Shown here: one piece after another, positions 1-8,014 of the stretch
Layout of the letters: every line of letters begins with the position of its first letter
How positions within the stretch are numbered: position 1 is the first letter of the stretch
Assembly: GCF_000430665.1 (NCBI RefSeq)
Contig: NZ_AUML01000002.1
Span: 124,001-188,000, forward strand
Reading direction: 5' to 3'
DNA length: 64,000 bases
From: Aquimarina muelleri DSM 19832
GTDB lineage: Bacteria > Bacteroidota > Bacteroidia > Flavobacteriales > Flavobacteriaceae
Program-made: the position numbers and the translations under genes
The notes under the pieces: generated by a model
Databases searched by the model: none
Seen by the model: the letters and a program-made list of their open reading frames with translations, nothing else
What the model was told of the DNA's origin: nothing

Positions 1-1746
1 AACGGAGAAATAATTCATGATTATTATAATGATGATGAATCTTTGTTTCAACAATATTCTTGTTACAAAGACATAACTGCCGATATATTAAATTTAAAAA
101 ATCCACTAGGAACATATACCGTTGCTAATATTCCTGCTACTACTACATCTGTGAATAACGATGCTACTTTAGGAAATGGACTTGCTGGAGGTTGGACAAT
201 GGTAGTTATTTATCAAGATGATACTAAACCGCGAAAAAGATTTTATATTTATGATGGCTTCGTAAATATTGATTCTAAAGCAAAACCTGTCGCTTTTTCT
301 TTTAACAATTTTCAAACTATACCTAATGGCGCCGTTCATGGAAAAATAGGCGTTATAGCCTATGAAGGAGACAAGGGTATTATTGGAGATCGTTTTCAGG
401 TCATGTCTAACGAAACTAATAAATACAAAAGTCTTGCAGATGGCATTAATCCAATGAATAATTTTTTTAATGCAAATATTACTGAAAATGGTAAAAATAT
501 TACATCCAGAGTACCTGCTAGTCAAAATACCTTAGGGTATGATGCTGATTTGTTTGACATTAAAAATATAAGAAACAGCATCATAGGTAACAATCAAACA
601 GAAGCAAAATTTAGGCTACTAACTAACAATGATGGTTATTCTGTTATAGCAGTTGCTTTTAGCGTTGAAATATATGAACCATCAATTCATATTGTAAAAA
701 GATCAAAATATACTGCTACCAATAGCTACATACATCCTGATGATCTTTTAGTTCCCAATCAAGAAATAACATATAATCTTACTATATACAATGATGGTAA
801 TGACAATGCTAAGAATACAGTTATTAAGGATGTTTTACCTAAAAATGTAATATATTCAGAAAAATCTATAGTACTGCCTTCCAAAAAAATAAAAGTAAAA
901 TTTGATAAAGAATCAAGAACTTTGAATTTTACAGTACCTAATAAAATGATGAAAACGGATAGTGAACCTTTTAAAATTAGCTATAATGTAATTGTAGATA
1001 CGGGTTGTGAATCTATTAATACTTTAGATGATATAATGGTGGTTGATCAGCCTGTTACCGCAGAATTTAACGGCACACTAAACGAAACTGTAAAATACTC
1101 TAAAGGATATAACCATATTAATTCTTGCGACTTACCAGATTATTATCAGTTTAAATTAGCTATAGATATTAGTACTCTCAATTGCCCGAATGCTAATCGT
1201 CTGGCATCTATTCCTAAAAAAAGAATGGAAAATGAATTTGCTGCATTAATCCCTGGAGAAACTGATAAAGTAAAAAAATCTAATAATACAGAAAGTGGAG
1301 GTGTTTCTCCAGAAGGTATTGTACCTTCAAAAGCAAAACCAGATAAATCATTTTTAAAATCTAATGCAACATTAAGCAAGACAATTAATGATCTTATTAA
1401 CTTAAATGAGATCTATTTTGATTTTGACAAATGGGATATCACTGAAAAAGCAGAATCTGAACTAGATAAGGTAGTTAAAATCATGAATAATGACTACCCT
1501 GATATGATAATTAAAATTGAGACTCATTCCGACAGTAGAGGTAATGAAAACTACAATCTTACTCTTTCTCAAAAAAGAGCTGAATCGATATATAACTATT
1601 TATTAAGTAAAAATATTTCTGAAAACAGAATTCTTTCTTATGTTGGTTTTGGAGAAAGCAGACCAGTTAATAATTGTAAAGATGGTGATGATTGTTCTGA
1701 AGATCAATACCAAAAAAATAGAAGATCTAGTTTTGTTATAATGTAA
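1..1746 (+). CDS. DUF11/OmpA-family surface protein, 5' truncated by window
   Basis: The reading frame is open from the first base, so the N-terminus lies outside the window; the TTG at base 43 is not a credible start. About 581 residues are visible. Residues ~225-355 look like a DUF11-type adhesive repeat (ITYNLTIYNDGND, then a conserved VLP segment). Residues ~468-581 form an OmpA C-terminal peptidoglycan-binding domain with the classical FDFDKW entry, the THSDSRG motif and a C-terminal NRRSSFVI end. An NCKDGDDCSEDQ cysteine insert before the end matches the equivalent position in the OmpA protein at 8015-10114. Likely an outer-membrane or surface protein tethered to peptidoglycan; the exact ligand is unknown. 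Confidence 0.85.
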   Translation, partial: NGEIIHDYYNDDESLFQQYSCYKDITADILNLKNPLGTYTVANIPATTTSVNNDATLGNGLAGGWTMVVIYQDDTKPRKRFYIYDGFVNIDSKAKPVAFSFNNFQTIPNGAVHGKIGVIAYEGDKGIIGDRFQVMSNETNKYKSLADGINPMNNFFNANITENGKNITSRVPASQNTLGYDADLFDIKNIRNSIIGNNQTEAKFRLLTNNDGYSVIAVAFSVEIYEPSIHIVKRSKYTATNSYIHPDDLLVPNQEITYNLTIYNDGNDNAKNTVIKDVLPKNVIYSEKSIVLPSKKIKVKFDKESRTLNFTVPNKMMKTDSEPFKISYNVIVDTGCESINTLDDIMVVDQPVTAEFNGTLNETVKYSKGYNHINSCDLPDYYQFKLAIDISTLNCPNANRLASIPKKRMENEFAALIPGETDKVKKSNNTESGGVSPEGIVPSKAKPDKSFLKSNATLSKTINDLINLNEIYFDFDKWDITEKAESELDKVVKIMNNDYPDMIIKIETHSDSRGNENYNLTLSQKRAESIYNYLLSKNISENRILSYVGFGESRPVNNCKDGDDCSEDQYQKNRRSSFVIM

Positions 1747-1789
1747 ATTTCCTGCTTTTTTATTCCAATAATACTTTGATAAATTTATT

Positions 1790-2437
1790 TCAAGGAGATA
1801 ACCTATCCATAGACCAATTATTATCATTTTGCTCAATAAATCTTATTCGATCATGTAGTCTATTTGCTCTACCCTGCCAAAACTCAAATTGAGTAGGATG
1901 TATGCAATAACCACCCCAAAATTCTGGTTTAGGTATTTCTTTTTCTGCATACTGTTTTTCTAAAGCTTCTAATCTATTTTCCAGAGATTCTCTGGATGAA
2001 ATCACTTCACTTTGACAAGATGCCAAAGCGCCTAATTGGCTTCCTCTGGGACGAGATAAAAAATAACGAGTACTAGCTTCCTCTCCTATTTTTTGCACAA
2101 TACCTTTAACAATAACTTGTCTTTCGAGATTTGGCCAAAAAAAAGAAATACAAACCTTATTATTACCAGCAATAGCCTTTCCTTTTTCTGAATTATAATT
2201 TGTATAAAAAACGAAGCCATTTTTATCAAAATGCTTCAATAATACAATTCGTGTTTTAGGAAAACCATCAGATCCGATTGCAGCTATTGTCATTGCATTC
2301 GCCTCTTCTACTCCACCTGCGGTTTCAACCTCTTTAAACCATTTAGAAAAAAGAGTAAATGGAGATTCAGGAAGATCTTTTTCTTCCAAAAAACTTTTTT
2401 CATAAGATTTTCGATATGCGGTAAGATCTCTATTCAT
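1790..2437 (-). CDS. pdxH: Pyridoxamine 5'-phosphate oxidase
   Basis: Oxidises pyridoxamine/pyridoxine 5'-phosphate to pyridoxal 5'-phosphate with FMN and O2, the last step of vitamin B6 synthesis and salvage. The 215-residue length is typical. Recognisable PdxH signatures are the FMN-binding RIVLLKHFDKNGFVFYTNY block (~65-83), SRPRGSQLGALAS (~128-140) and the C-terminal FEFWQGRANRLHDRI segment containing the substrate-binding RxH. It is the last gene of a minus-strand row after rnz, but has its own candidate promoter inside the rnz 3' end. Housekeeping gene; nothing odd. Confidence 0.97.
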   Translation of the reverse strand: MNRDLTAYRKSYEKSFLEEKDLPESPFTLFSKWFKEVETAGGVEEANAMTIAAIGSDGFPKTRIVLLKHFDKNGFVFYTNYNSEKGKAIAGNNKVCISFFWPNLERQVIVKGIVQKIGEEASTRYFLSRPRGSQLGALASCQSEVISSRESLENRLEALEKQYAEKEIPKPEFWGGYCIHPTQFEFWQGRANRLHDRIRFIEQNDNNWSMDRLSP

Positions 2438-2465
2438 AGATACTTGAAATAACGTATTAGATTTG

Positions 2466-2498
2466 CAAAGTTAAAATAATTATTGAACTAATACTCAA
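2466..2498 (-). promoter_or_regulatory. Candidate promoter for pdxH
   Basis: On the minus strand TTG (2496-2498), 22 bases, then TAACTTTG (2466-2473), an exact fit to the Bacteroidota -7 consensus TAnnTTTG. It lies 29 bases before the pdxH start codon and overlaps the end of rnz. Inferred from motif only. Confidence 0.4.
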
Positions 2499-3393
2499 AC
2501 ACTTTACCATCATCTGCTATTTCGACTTTATCAAAAACTGTTTTTGCTTCTTCTTTAAACATTTCAATGTTCTCATATCTAGTAGAATAATGCCCTAAAA
2601 TCAGTGCTCCAACATTTGCTTTTTTTGCTATAGTTGCTGCTTCAATAGCCGAACTATGACCAGTTCTGGTACACAGGTGATTGTGACTTTCTAAAAATGT
2701 AGATTCGTGATACAAAACAGTAGTATTCTTAATTAAAGTAATTTTTGCTTCATCATACTTAGTATCGCTACAATATGCATAACTTTTAGCTGGCTTTGGC
2801 GGCATCGTAAGCTTTTCATTAGAAATTACAGTACCATTCTCTAAAATAACATCTTTCCCTTTTTTAATCGAACGATAATATGCTCTATCTATTTCATAAT
2901 TCTCTACTTCATTAATCAATAGGGTTCTATCCCCTAGTTTTTCCTTAAATAAAAATCCATTACAATATATCCTGTGTTGTAATGGTATTGTACTAACAAT
3001 GACTTTATCATCTTCAAAAACAACTTCAGATTCTGTATTTGTTAATTCATGAAAATATAACGGATAATCTGTCCACGAATTGGATAGTTTCAACTGTAAA
3101 GTAATTGCCTCCTTTATACCCTTAGGGCCATGAATATGTAACGGGGTATCTCTATTAAGCATCCTAAATGTAGAAACCAGCCCTATTAATCCAAAAAAAT
3201 GATCTCCATGAAGGTGAGAAATAAAAATATGTTGAATTCTCGAAAATTTAATTTTATTTCGTCTTAACTCTACCTGAGTACCTTCTCCGCAATCAATTAG
3301 AAAAATATGATTATTAATTTCCAATACCTGAGATGTAGGATTTGTAAATGTTCGGGGAGTTGCAGAATAACAACCTAATATTGTAAGTTTCAA
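2488..3393 (-). CDS. rnz: Ribonuclease Z (tRNA 3' endonuclease)
   Basis: Zinc-dependent endonuclease of the metallo-beta-lactamase fold that cuts the 3' trailer from tRNA precursors. The zinc motif HLHGDH is at residues 60-65, preceded by the EGTQ element (~37-40) typical of tRNase Z; the second-half ligands are visible in YCSDTKYD and HESTF and GHYSTRY. Its 301 residues match the short (bacterial/RNase Z-S) form, and the insertion around residues 150-205 corresponds to the flexible arm. It sits in a minus-strand row with a thioredoxin gene upstream and pdxH downstream. Confidence 0.96.
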   Translation of the reverse strand: MKLTILGCYSATPRTFTNPTSQVLEINNHIFLIDCGEGTQVELRRNKIKFSRIQHIFISHLHGDHFFGLIGLVSTFRMLNRDTPLHIHGPKGIKEAITLQLKLSNSWTDYPLYFHELTNTESEVVFEDDKVIVSTIPLQHRIYCNGFLFKEKLGDRTLLINEVENYEIDRAYYRSIKKGKDVILENGTVISNEKLTMPPKPAKSYAYCSDTKYDEAKITLIKNTTVLYHESTFLESHNHLCTRTGHSSAIEAATIAKKANVGALILGHYSTRYENIEMFKEEAKTVFDKVEIADDGKVFEY

Positions 3394-3456
3394 AATTATT
3401 TTTTCTATTTAGTATACAGATTGTGAATATAATTCAATCTAATACACAAATCCTAT

Positions 3457-3918
3457 TTAATGATTAAAAGAATTAAAAGAGGTCAATAAAGACATATATG
3501 ATTTTGCATCGAAACCTCTTCTATAACCTGTAACTCCTAACACTTTTCCTTCTTTATCTAAAACCAAAATTACAGGAAAAACCCATTTTTTATTATATTT
3601 ACTGGCTAGAGCTTCATTTTTATTTTGCTGCTCGACAGAAAGTCTATTTTTTCTTCGTTTTGGAAAATCAGCTTTAAGCCAAACAAAATTTTCTCTTGCG
3701 AATGTTATAAAATCTTTGTTAGAAAAAACATTCTTTTCTAACTTTATACATGGAGGACACCAATCTGATCCTGTAAAAAATAACACAATATTCTGATCTG
3801 TTTTTTTTGCCTGTAATTTTGCTTCTTCAAAATCATATTTCCAATCTTGAGCAATGACTACTTCTCCATTAAAAAAAACAAATAAGAATAAAAATATAAG
3901 ATGAACTAATCTTTTCAT
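3457..3918 (-). CDS. Exported thioredoxin-family protein
   Basis: A 153-residue protein with a clear signal peptide (hydrophobic ~4-22, cleavage likely near the IAQ at 22-24) followed by a single thioredoxin fold. The active site is W53-C54-P-P-C57, and the cis-proline side appears in KKWVFPVILVLDKEGK (~113-128). Both cysteines are present, so it should be redox-competent, probably in the periplasm as a disulfide reductase or DsbD/DsbE-like helper. The SDWCPPC-(I)KLE form is common among Bacteroidota thioredoxin-like lipoproteins. The substrate is unknown. Confidence 0.85.
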   Translation of the reverse strand: MKRLVHLIFLFLFVFFNGEVVIAQDWKYDFEEAKLQAKKTDQNIVLFFTGSDWCPPCIKLEKNVFSNKDFITFARENFVWLKADFPKRRKNRLSVEQQNKNEALASKYNKKWVFPVILVLDKEGKVLGVTGYRRGFDAKSYMSLLTSFNSFNH

Positions 3919-3967
3919 AATACATCAGACGAAATAAAAAGTAGATGATTACAGAATTATTCTTTTT

Positions 3968-4300
3968 TTAAAATCCTAAATCTCTTTCTATTTCTTCCAT
4001 TTCTATCAAATCATACGCTTCTTTCAATGTCGGAACAATCGTAATTTCACTAGAAACATCATCATAAGCTATTTTATTACTAACAATAACAAAAGAGCGT
4101 TTTGCTGCTTTATGCTTTTTTGATAATAATAAAAACTCGTTGATATCACTTAAAGAAATCTGTTTTAAAGAAAAAAGATTAATTACGATATTATCATTTT
4201 TCAAGGAATCGTATTTACTTTCAATACCATTAACAAATTCTACGACAGTAGTTTTTTCTTGTGTTATAATAGTTGTGGACCCTTCTTTATTGAAAATCAT
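3968..4300 (-). CDS. STAS-like conserved protein
   Basis: A 110-residue cytoplasmic protein lying 5 bases downstream of pyrB, almost certainly cotranscribed. The pattern strand-helix-strand-helix (NIVINLF, then SLSDINEFLLLSKKH, then RSFVIVS, then IVPTLKEAYDLIEMEEIERDLGF) suggests a small SpoIIAA/STAS-like fold, but no phosphorylatable serine motif is evident. Its place between pyrB and a thioredoxin/rnz block is a neighbourhood I associate with flavobacteria. No function can be assigned; the acidic C-terminal tail looks strongly conserved in style. Confidence 0.7.
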   Translation of the reverse strand: MIFNKEGSTTIITQEKTTVVEFVNGIESKYDSLKNDNIVINLFSLKQISLSDINEFLLLSKKHKAAKRSFVIVSNKIAYDDVSSEITIVPTLKEAYDLIEMEEIERDLGF

Positions 4301-4305
4301 AAATA

Positions 4306-5235
4306 TTATTGTTTAATTTTTGAAGCTAAAAGATAGATGACTGCCATCCGCACTGCGACTCCATTTTGTACCTGATCTAATATAATGGCTTGATTAGAAT
4401 CAGCAACATCGCTCGTAATTTCTACTCCACGATTGATGGGTCCTGGGTGCATAATTATAATTTCTTTATCTAAACTATCCAACAATTTTTTATTGACCCC
4501 AAATTGTTGCGTATATTCTCTGGTAGAAGGAAAATAGCTTATTTCCATCCTTTCATTTTGTACTCGTAACATATTTGCTACATCACACCACTCTAGTGCT
4601 TTTCGAAGATCCGTTTCTACTTGTACTCCTAGTTTTTCTATATACTTAGGAATAAGTGTTTTTGGCCCGCATACTTTTACTTCTGCTCCTTGTAATTTTA
4701 AAGCAAATATATTAGAAAGTGCTACTCTTGAGTGTAAAACATCTCCTACAATTACTACTTTCTTCCCTTTTACTTCTCCTAATTTTTCTCGAATAGAATA
4801 CGAATCTAACAAGGCCTGTGTAGGATGCTCATGTGCACCATCTCCTGCATTAACAATACTCGCATTTACATGCTTAGACAAAAACACCCCTGCTCCTGGG
4901 TTTGGATGTCTCATGACAACCATATCTACTTTCATAGATAAGATATTATTAACCGTATCTATAAGTGTTTCTCCTTTTTTTACAGAAGAAGAGGCTGCTG
5001 AAAAATTTATAACATCTGCAGAAAGTCTTTTTTCTGCCAATTCAAAAGACAATCTTGTTCTAGTACTATTTTCAAAAAAAAGATTTGCTATTGTTATATC
5101 TCTAAGCGAAGGAACTTTTTTAATTGGTCTATTAATTACTTCTTTAAAGTGATCTGCCGTTTCAAAGATTAAATTAATATCTTCTTTATTTAGATATTTT
5201 ATTCCTAGTAAGTGATCTACACTTAATTCGCTCAT
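4306..5235 (-). CDS. pyrB: Aspartate carbamoyltransferase catalytic chain
   Basis: Joins carbamoyl phosphate and L-aspartate to carbamoyl-aspartate, the second step of pyrimidine synthesis. The 309-residue chain has the carbamoyl-phosphate loop FENSTRTRLSFE (~54-65), the HPTQALLD helix start (~137-144) and the aspartate-side loop MHPGPINRGVE (~264-274). No pyrI regulatory chain is next to it; expression control probably comes through the upstream pyrR gene, 45 bases away on the same strand. Confidence 0.97.
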   Translation of the reverse strand: MSELSVDHLLGIKYLNKEDINLIFETADHFKEVINRPIKKVPSLRDITIANLFFENSTRTRLSFELAEKRLSADVINFSAASSSVKKGETLIDTVNNILSMKVDMVVMRHPNPGAGVFLSKHVNASIVNAGDGAHEHPTQALLDSYSIREKLGEVKGKKVVIVGDVLHSRVALSNIFALKLQGAEVKVCGPKTLIPKYIEKLGVQVETDLRKALEWCDVANMLRVQNERMEISYFPSTREYTQQFGVNKKLLDSLDKEIIIMHPGPINRGVEITSDVADSNQAIILDQVQNGVAVRMAVIYLLASKIKQ

Positions 5236-5280
5236 TCGTATTAATTTATATTTTCAACAAACAGTTTATACTCAGAATCT

Positions 5281-5820
5281 TTAACTCCCTATCAGATACA
5301 CTGCATCTTCATTATCATTCTCTGTCCAGAGAACTTTTACTTTTTCTTTATTTATAGCATCCACCTGTCTACCTCTATAATTAGGTTGTATTGGTAAATG
5401 TCTACTAAAACGTCTGTCTATTAGTGTTAGTAATTCTATTTCTTGTGGCCTTCCAAAAGATTGCATAGCAGTTAAAGCTGCTCTAATACTTCTGCCTGTA
5501 TATAATACATCATCTATAAACACAATACGCTTATCTTCAACTACAAAATCTATATGAGTTTTATTTGCTTCTAAAATTTTTTCTCCTCTTCTAAAATCAT
5601 CTCTATAAAAAGTGATATCAAGATATCCAAGATTTATTTCTTGAACTTGATATTTTTCAATTAAGATACTTTTAATCCTATTAGCAAGAAAAGCTCCTCT
5701 TGGTTGTATACCTATTAAAACAGTATCTTTAAAATGCGTATGGTTTTCTATTAATTGACAAGCCAAACGGTGCAGAATTATATCAATTTCTTTCGCACTA
5801 AGTAGTAGTTTTTGACTCAT
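5281..5820 (-). CDS. pyrR: Bifunctional pyr operon regulator / uracil phosphoribosyltransferase
   Basis: PyrR binds pyr mRNA in response to UMP/UTP in Gram-positives and also has uracil phosphoribosyltransferase activity. The PRPP-binding motif VFIDDVLYTGRSIRAAL is clear, as is the GIQPRGAFLA loop. I place the start at the methionine of MSQKLLLSAKEI (179 residues); the longer open frame adds a 32-residue AT-rich, non-homologous extension that overlaps the promoter and an inverted repeat. First gene of the pyrR-pyrB-STAS row. The RNA target in this lineage is not established. Confidence 0.93.
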   Translation of the reverse strand: MSQKLLLSAKEIDIILHRLACQLIENHTHFKDTVLIGIQPRGAFLANRIKSILIEKYQVQEINLGYLDITFYRDDFRRGEKILEANKTHIDFVVEDKRIVFIDDVLYTGRSIRAALTAMQSFGRPQEIELLTLIDRRFSRHLPIQPNYRGRQVDAINKEKVKVLWTENDNEDAVYLIGS

Positions 5821-5845
5821 AATCTCCAAATAGATATCTGGAGTA

Positions 5846-5853
5846 CAAAAGTA
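5846..5853 (-). promoter_or_regulatory. -7 box of the pyrR promoter
   Basis: TACTTTTG on the minus strand exactly fits TAnnTTTG. With a start site some 6 bases downstream, the 5' leader would be only ~20 bases and would carry a CTCCA/TGGAG hairpin (5824-5843) ending right at the start codon. No clean TTG is present at -33; that region is occupied by a perfect inverted repeat. Confidence 0.5.
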
Positions 5854-5857
5854 ATGA

Positions 5858-5895
5858 ATTTTTACTATTATTACATTAGTAATAATAGTAAAAAT
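5858..5895. repeat. Perfect 17-bp inverted repeat upstream of pyrR
   Basis: Arms 5858-5874 and 5879-5895 are perfectly complementary with a 4-base ATTA spacer. It lies directly upstream of the pyrR -7 box and covers the -33 region, where an operator would act. It has no U-tract of terminator type on the pyrR side and is separate from the rpsA terminator. Confidence 0.75.
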
Positions 5896-5920
5896 AAAAT
5901 TTTGCCATTTTCTCAAAAAT

Positions 5921-5952
5921 AAAAAAAGCCGTTCTTTCGAACGACTTTTTTT
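5921..5952 (-). terminator. Intrinsic terminator of rpsA
   Basis: Stem 5928-5934 / 5939-5945 (7 bp, one G-U) with a 4-base loop, flanked by an A7 tract on one side and T7 on the other, so it can work in both directions. It lies 30 bases past the rpsA stop codon. Confidence 0.85.
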
Positions 5953-5981
5953 TATAACAATGTATAAAAGTTTACAGAAAA

Positions 5982-7805
5982 TTAATTCTCTCCTTTTTCC
6001 ATTTTAGCTTTAAGATCTGCTAATGCGTCAATGTCACCAAGAGTAGTTTTCTCTGAAGAGGCACTACTAGAGGCTTTTTTAGCCGCTTGTTTAACAATCT
6101 TAGCTTCTTCTTCTTTAAATAAAGACGTATGAGAAGCAACAACTCTTTTGAATTCTTTATTAAATTCAATTATTTGGAATTCTGCTTCATCTCCTTGTTT
6201 TAATTTGCTACCATCTTCTTTTTCAAGATGACGAGCAGGAACAAAAGCAATGATATCTTCATTGAAATCGATTGTAGCTCCTTTGTCAACAATCTCTCCT
6301 ATTTTAGCTGTATGTTTAGTTCCTACAGCAAAATCAGCCTCATATTTATCCCAAGGATTTTCTTCCGTTTGCTTATGACCTAAACTTAATTTACGCCCTT
6401 CTACATCTAGTTCAAGAACCACTACATCTAGTGTATCTCCTACATTTGTAAAATCTGATGGGTGCTTTATTTTCTTAGTCCAAGATAAATCAGAGATATA
6501 GATCAACCCATCAATACCTTCTTCTAGCTCAACAAATACACCAAAGTTTGTGAAATTACGAACAATACCGTTATGCCTAGAACCTACAGGATATTTAGTA
6601 GTAATATCTGTCCAAGGATCTGGAGTTAATTGCTTAATACCTAGAGACATTTTACGCTCTTCTCTATCTAAAGTAAGAATTACAGCTTCTACCTGATCTC
6701 CAACTTTCACGAAATCCTGAGCAGAACGTAAGTGCGTAGACCAAGACATTTCAGAAACGTGAATTAATCCTTCTACTCCTTCTTCTACCTCGATAAAAGC
6801 ACCATAATCTGCAATAACAACTACTTTACCTTTAACTTTGTCACCTACTTTAAGTTCTTTATCAAGAGCTTCCCATGGGTGAGGTTTTAATTGTTTAAGA
6901 CCTAATTGAATACGTGTTTTAGCCTCATCAAAGTCTAAAATAACAACGTTTAGTTTTTGATCTAATTCAACAATCTCATTTGGATGGTTGATTCTTGACC
7001 AAGAAAGATCTGTAATATGAACAAGTCCATCAACTCCTCCAAGATCAACGAATACACCATAAGAAGTAACATTCTTAACAGTACCTTCTAATACCTGACC
7101 TTTTTCTAATTGACCAATAATTTCTTTTTTCTGCTCTTCGATATCTGCTTCGATAAGAGCTTTATGAGATACAACAACGTTTTTGAATTCGTGATTAATT
7201 TTAACCACTTTAAATTCCATTGTTTTACCAACATAGGCATCATAGTCACGGATTGGCTTTACATCAATCTGAGAACCTGGTAAGAACGCTTCGATACCGA
7301 ATACGTCTACAATCATACCTCCTTTAGTTCTGCATTTCACAAAACCATTTACTATTTCACCAGTATCATGAGCACCATTTACTCTATCCCATGCTTTAAT
7401 TACACGAGCTTTACGGTGTGATAACACTAATTGACCAGTAGAATCTTCGCGAACGTCGATTAAAACCTCAACTTTGTCTCCTACTTTAAGATCTGGGTTG
7501 TAACGAAATTCGTTTAATGAAATAACACCTTCACTTTTTGCATTAATGTCGATGATAGCATCACGATCCGTAATATTAATTACAGTTCCATCTACAACTT
7601 CATCATTTAAGGTGTCTACAAAATTTTCTGCCACCAACTGCTCAAACTCTTCTAATTTTGAATCTTCGATAGGGTCTATTCCCTCTTCGTAGTTGTGCCA
7701 GTTAAAATCTTTTAAGAATTGTTCAGGGTTTGCTTGTGCTGGAGATTGAGCTACTGCTGCATTCTCTACTTCCTGAACGTCTGTGTTTTTTGTTTCTTCA
7801 GACAT
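5982..7805 (-). CDS. rpsA: 30S ribosomal protein S1
   Basis: 607 residues with a short acidic N-terminus and six S1-type OB repeats: two divergent N-terminal ones (~55-200) and four regular ones (~235-305, 320-390, 408-478, 495-560), each with the G-x-V-x3-T/A-x-YGAFV/FGVFVEL pattern and SDLSW/SEMSW-type C-terminal turn. The tail is Ala/Ser/Lys-rich. S1 binds mRNA on the 30S subunit; in Bacteroidota, which lack strong Shine-Dalgarno use, it is expected to be important for initiation. Single-gene transcript with its own promoter and terminator. Confidence 0.97.
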   Translation of the reverse strand: MSEETKNTDVQEVENAAVAQSPAQANPEQFLKDFNWHNYEEGIDPIEDSKLEEFEQLVAENFVDTLNDEVVDGTVINITDRDAIIDINAKSEGVISLNEFRYNPDLKVGDKVEVLIDVREDSTGQLVLSHRKARVIKAWDRVNGAHDTGEIVNGFVKCRTKGGMIVDVFGIEAFLPGSQIDVKPIRDYDAYVGKTMEFKVVKINHEFKNVVVSHKALIEADIEEQKKEIIGQLEKGQVLEGTVKNVTSYGVFVDLGGVDGLVHITDLSWSRINHPNEIVELDQKLNVVILDFDEAKTRIQLGLKQLKPHPWEALDKELKVGDKVKGKVVVIADYGAFIEVEEGVEGLIHVSEMSWSTHLRSAQDFVKVGDQVEAVILTLDREERKMSLGIKQLTPDPWTDITTKYPVGSRHNGIVRNFTNFGVFVELEEGIDGLIYISDLSWTKKIKHPSDFTNVGDTLDVVVLELDVEGRKLSLGHKQTEENPWDKYEADFAVGTKHTAKIGEIVDKGATIDFNEDIIAFVPARHLEKEDGSKLKQGDEAEFQIIEFNKEFKRVVASHTSLFKEEEAKIVKQAAKKASSSASSEKTTLGDIDALADLKAKMEKGEN

Positions 7806-7887
7806 TGAAGATTATTATTTGTATCCTGTATATTACTGAGGATCAATACGAAAATTATACAGAAGTATTAATTTAAATTAAATGTAT

Positions 7888-7919
7888 TCCTTTTTAATCC
7901 TCTTATTCGCTAAAAAGGA
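7888..7919 (-). promoter_or_regulatory. Hairpin at the 5' end of the rpsA leader
   Basis: A 9-bp stem (7888-7896 / 7911-7919) with a 14-base loop sits at or just after the predicted transcription start of rpsA. The leader is ~110 bases. A structured leader would be consistent with S1 autocontrol, which is known in other phyla; here it is inference. Confidence 0.45.
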
Positions 7920-7922
7920 GTG

Positions 7923-7953
7923 CAAAACTACAATTTAATTTATTAGAAAACAA
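7923..7953 (-). promoter_or_regulatory. Promoter of rpsA
   Basis: TTG (7951-7953), exactly 20 bases, then TAGTTTTG (7923-7930) on the minus strand: a full match to the Bacteroidota housekeeping promoter TTG-N19-21-TAnnTTTG. This is the best promoter match found in the window. Confidence 0.75.
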
Positions 7954-8014
7954 TTATTTAATACTCTAGTTTACACTTTGATAATCAAGAAATATCTTTA
8001 AATCCTTAAATAAT

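Noticed and set aside
5821-5916. 32-residue N-terminal extension of PyrR
   Set aside because: It covers the -7 box and inverted repeat and does not resemble PyrR; the internal Met aligns with the family start.
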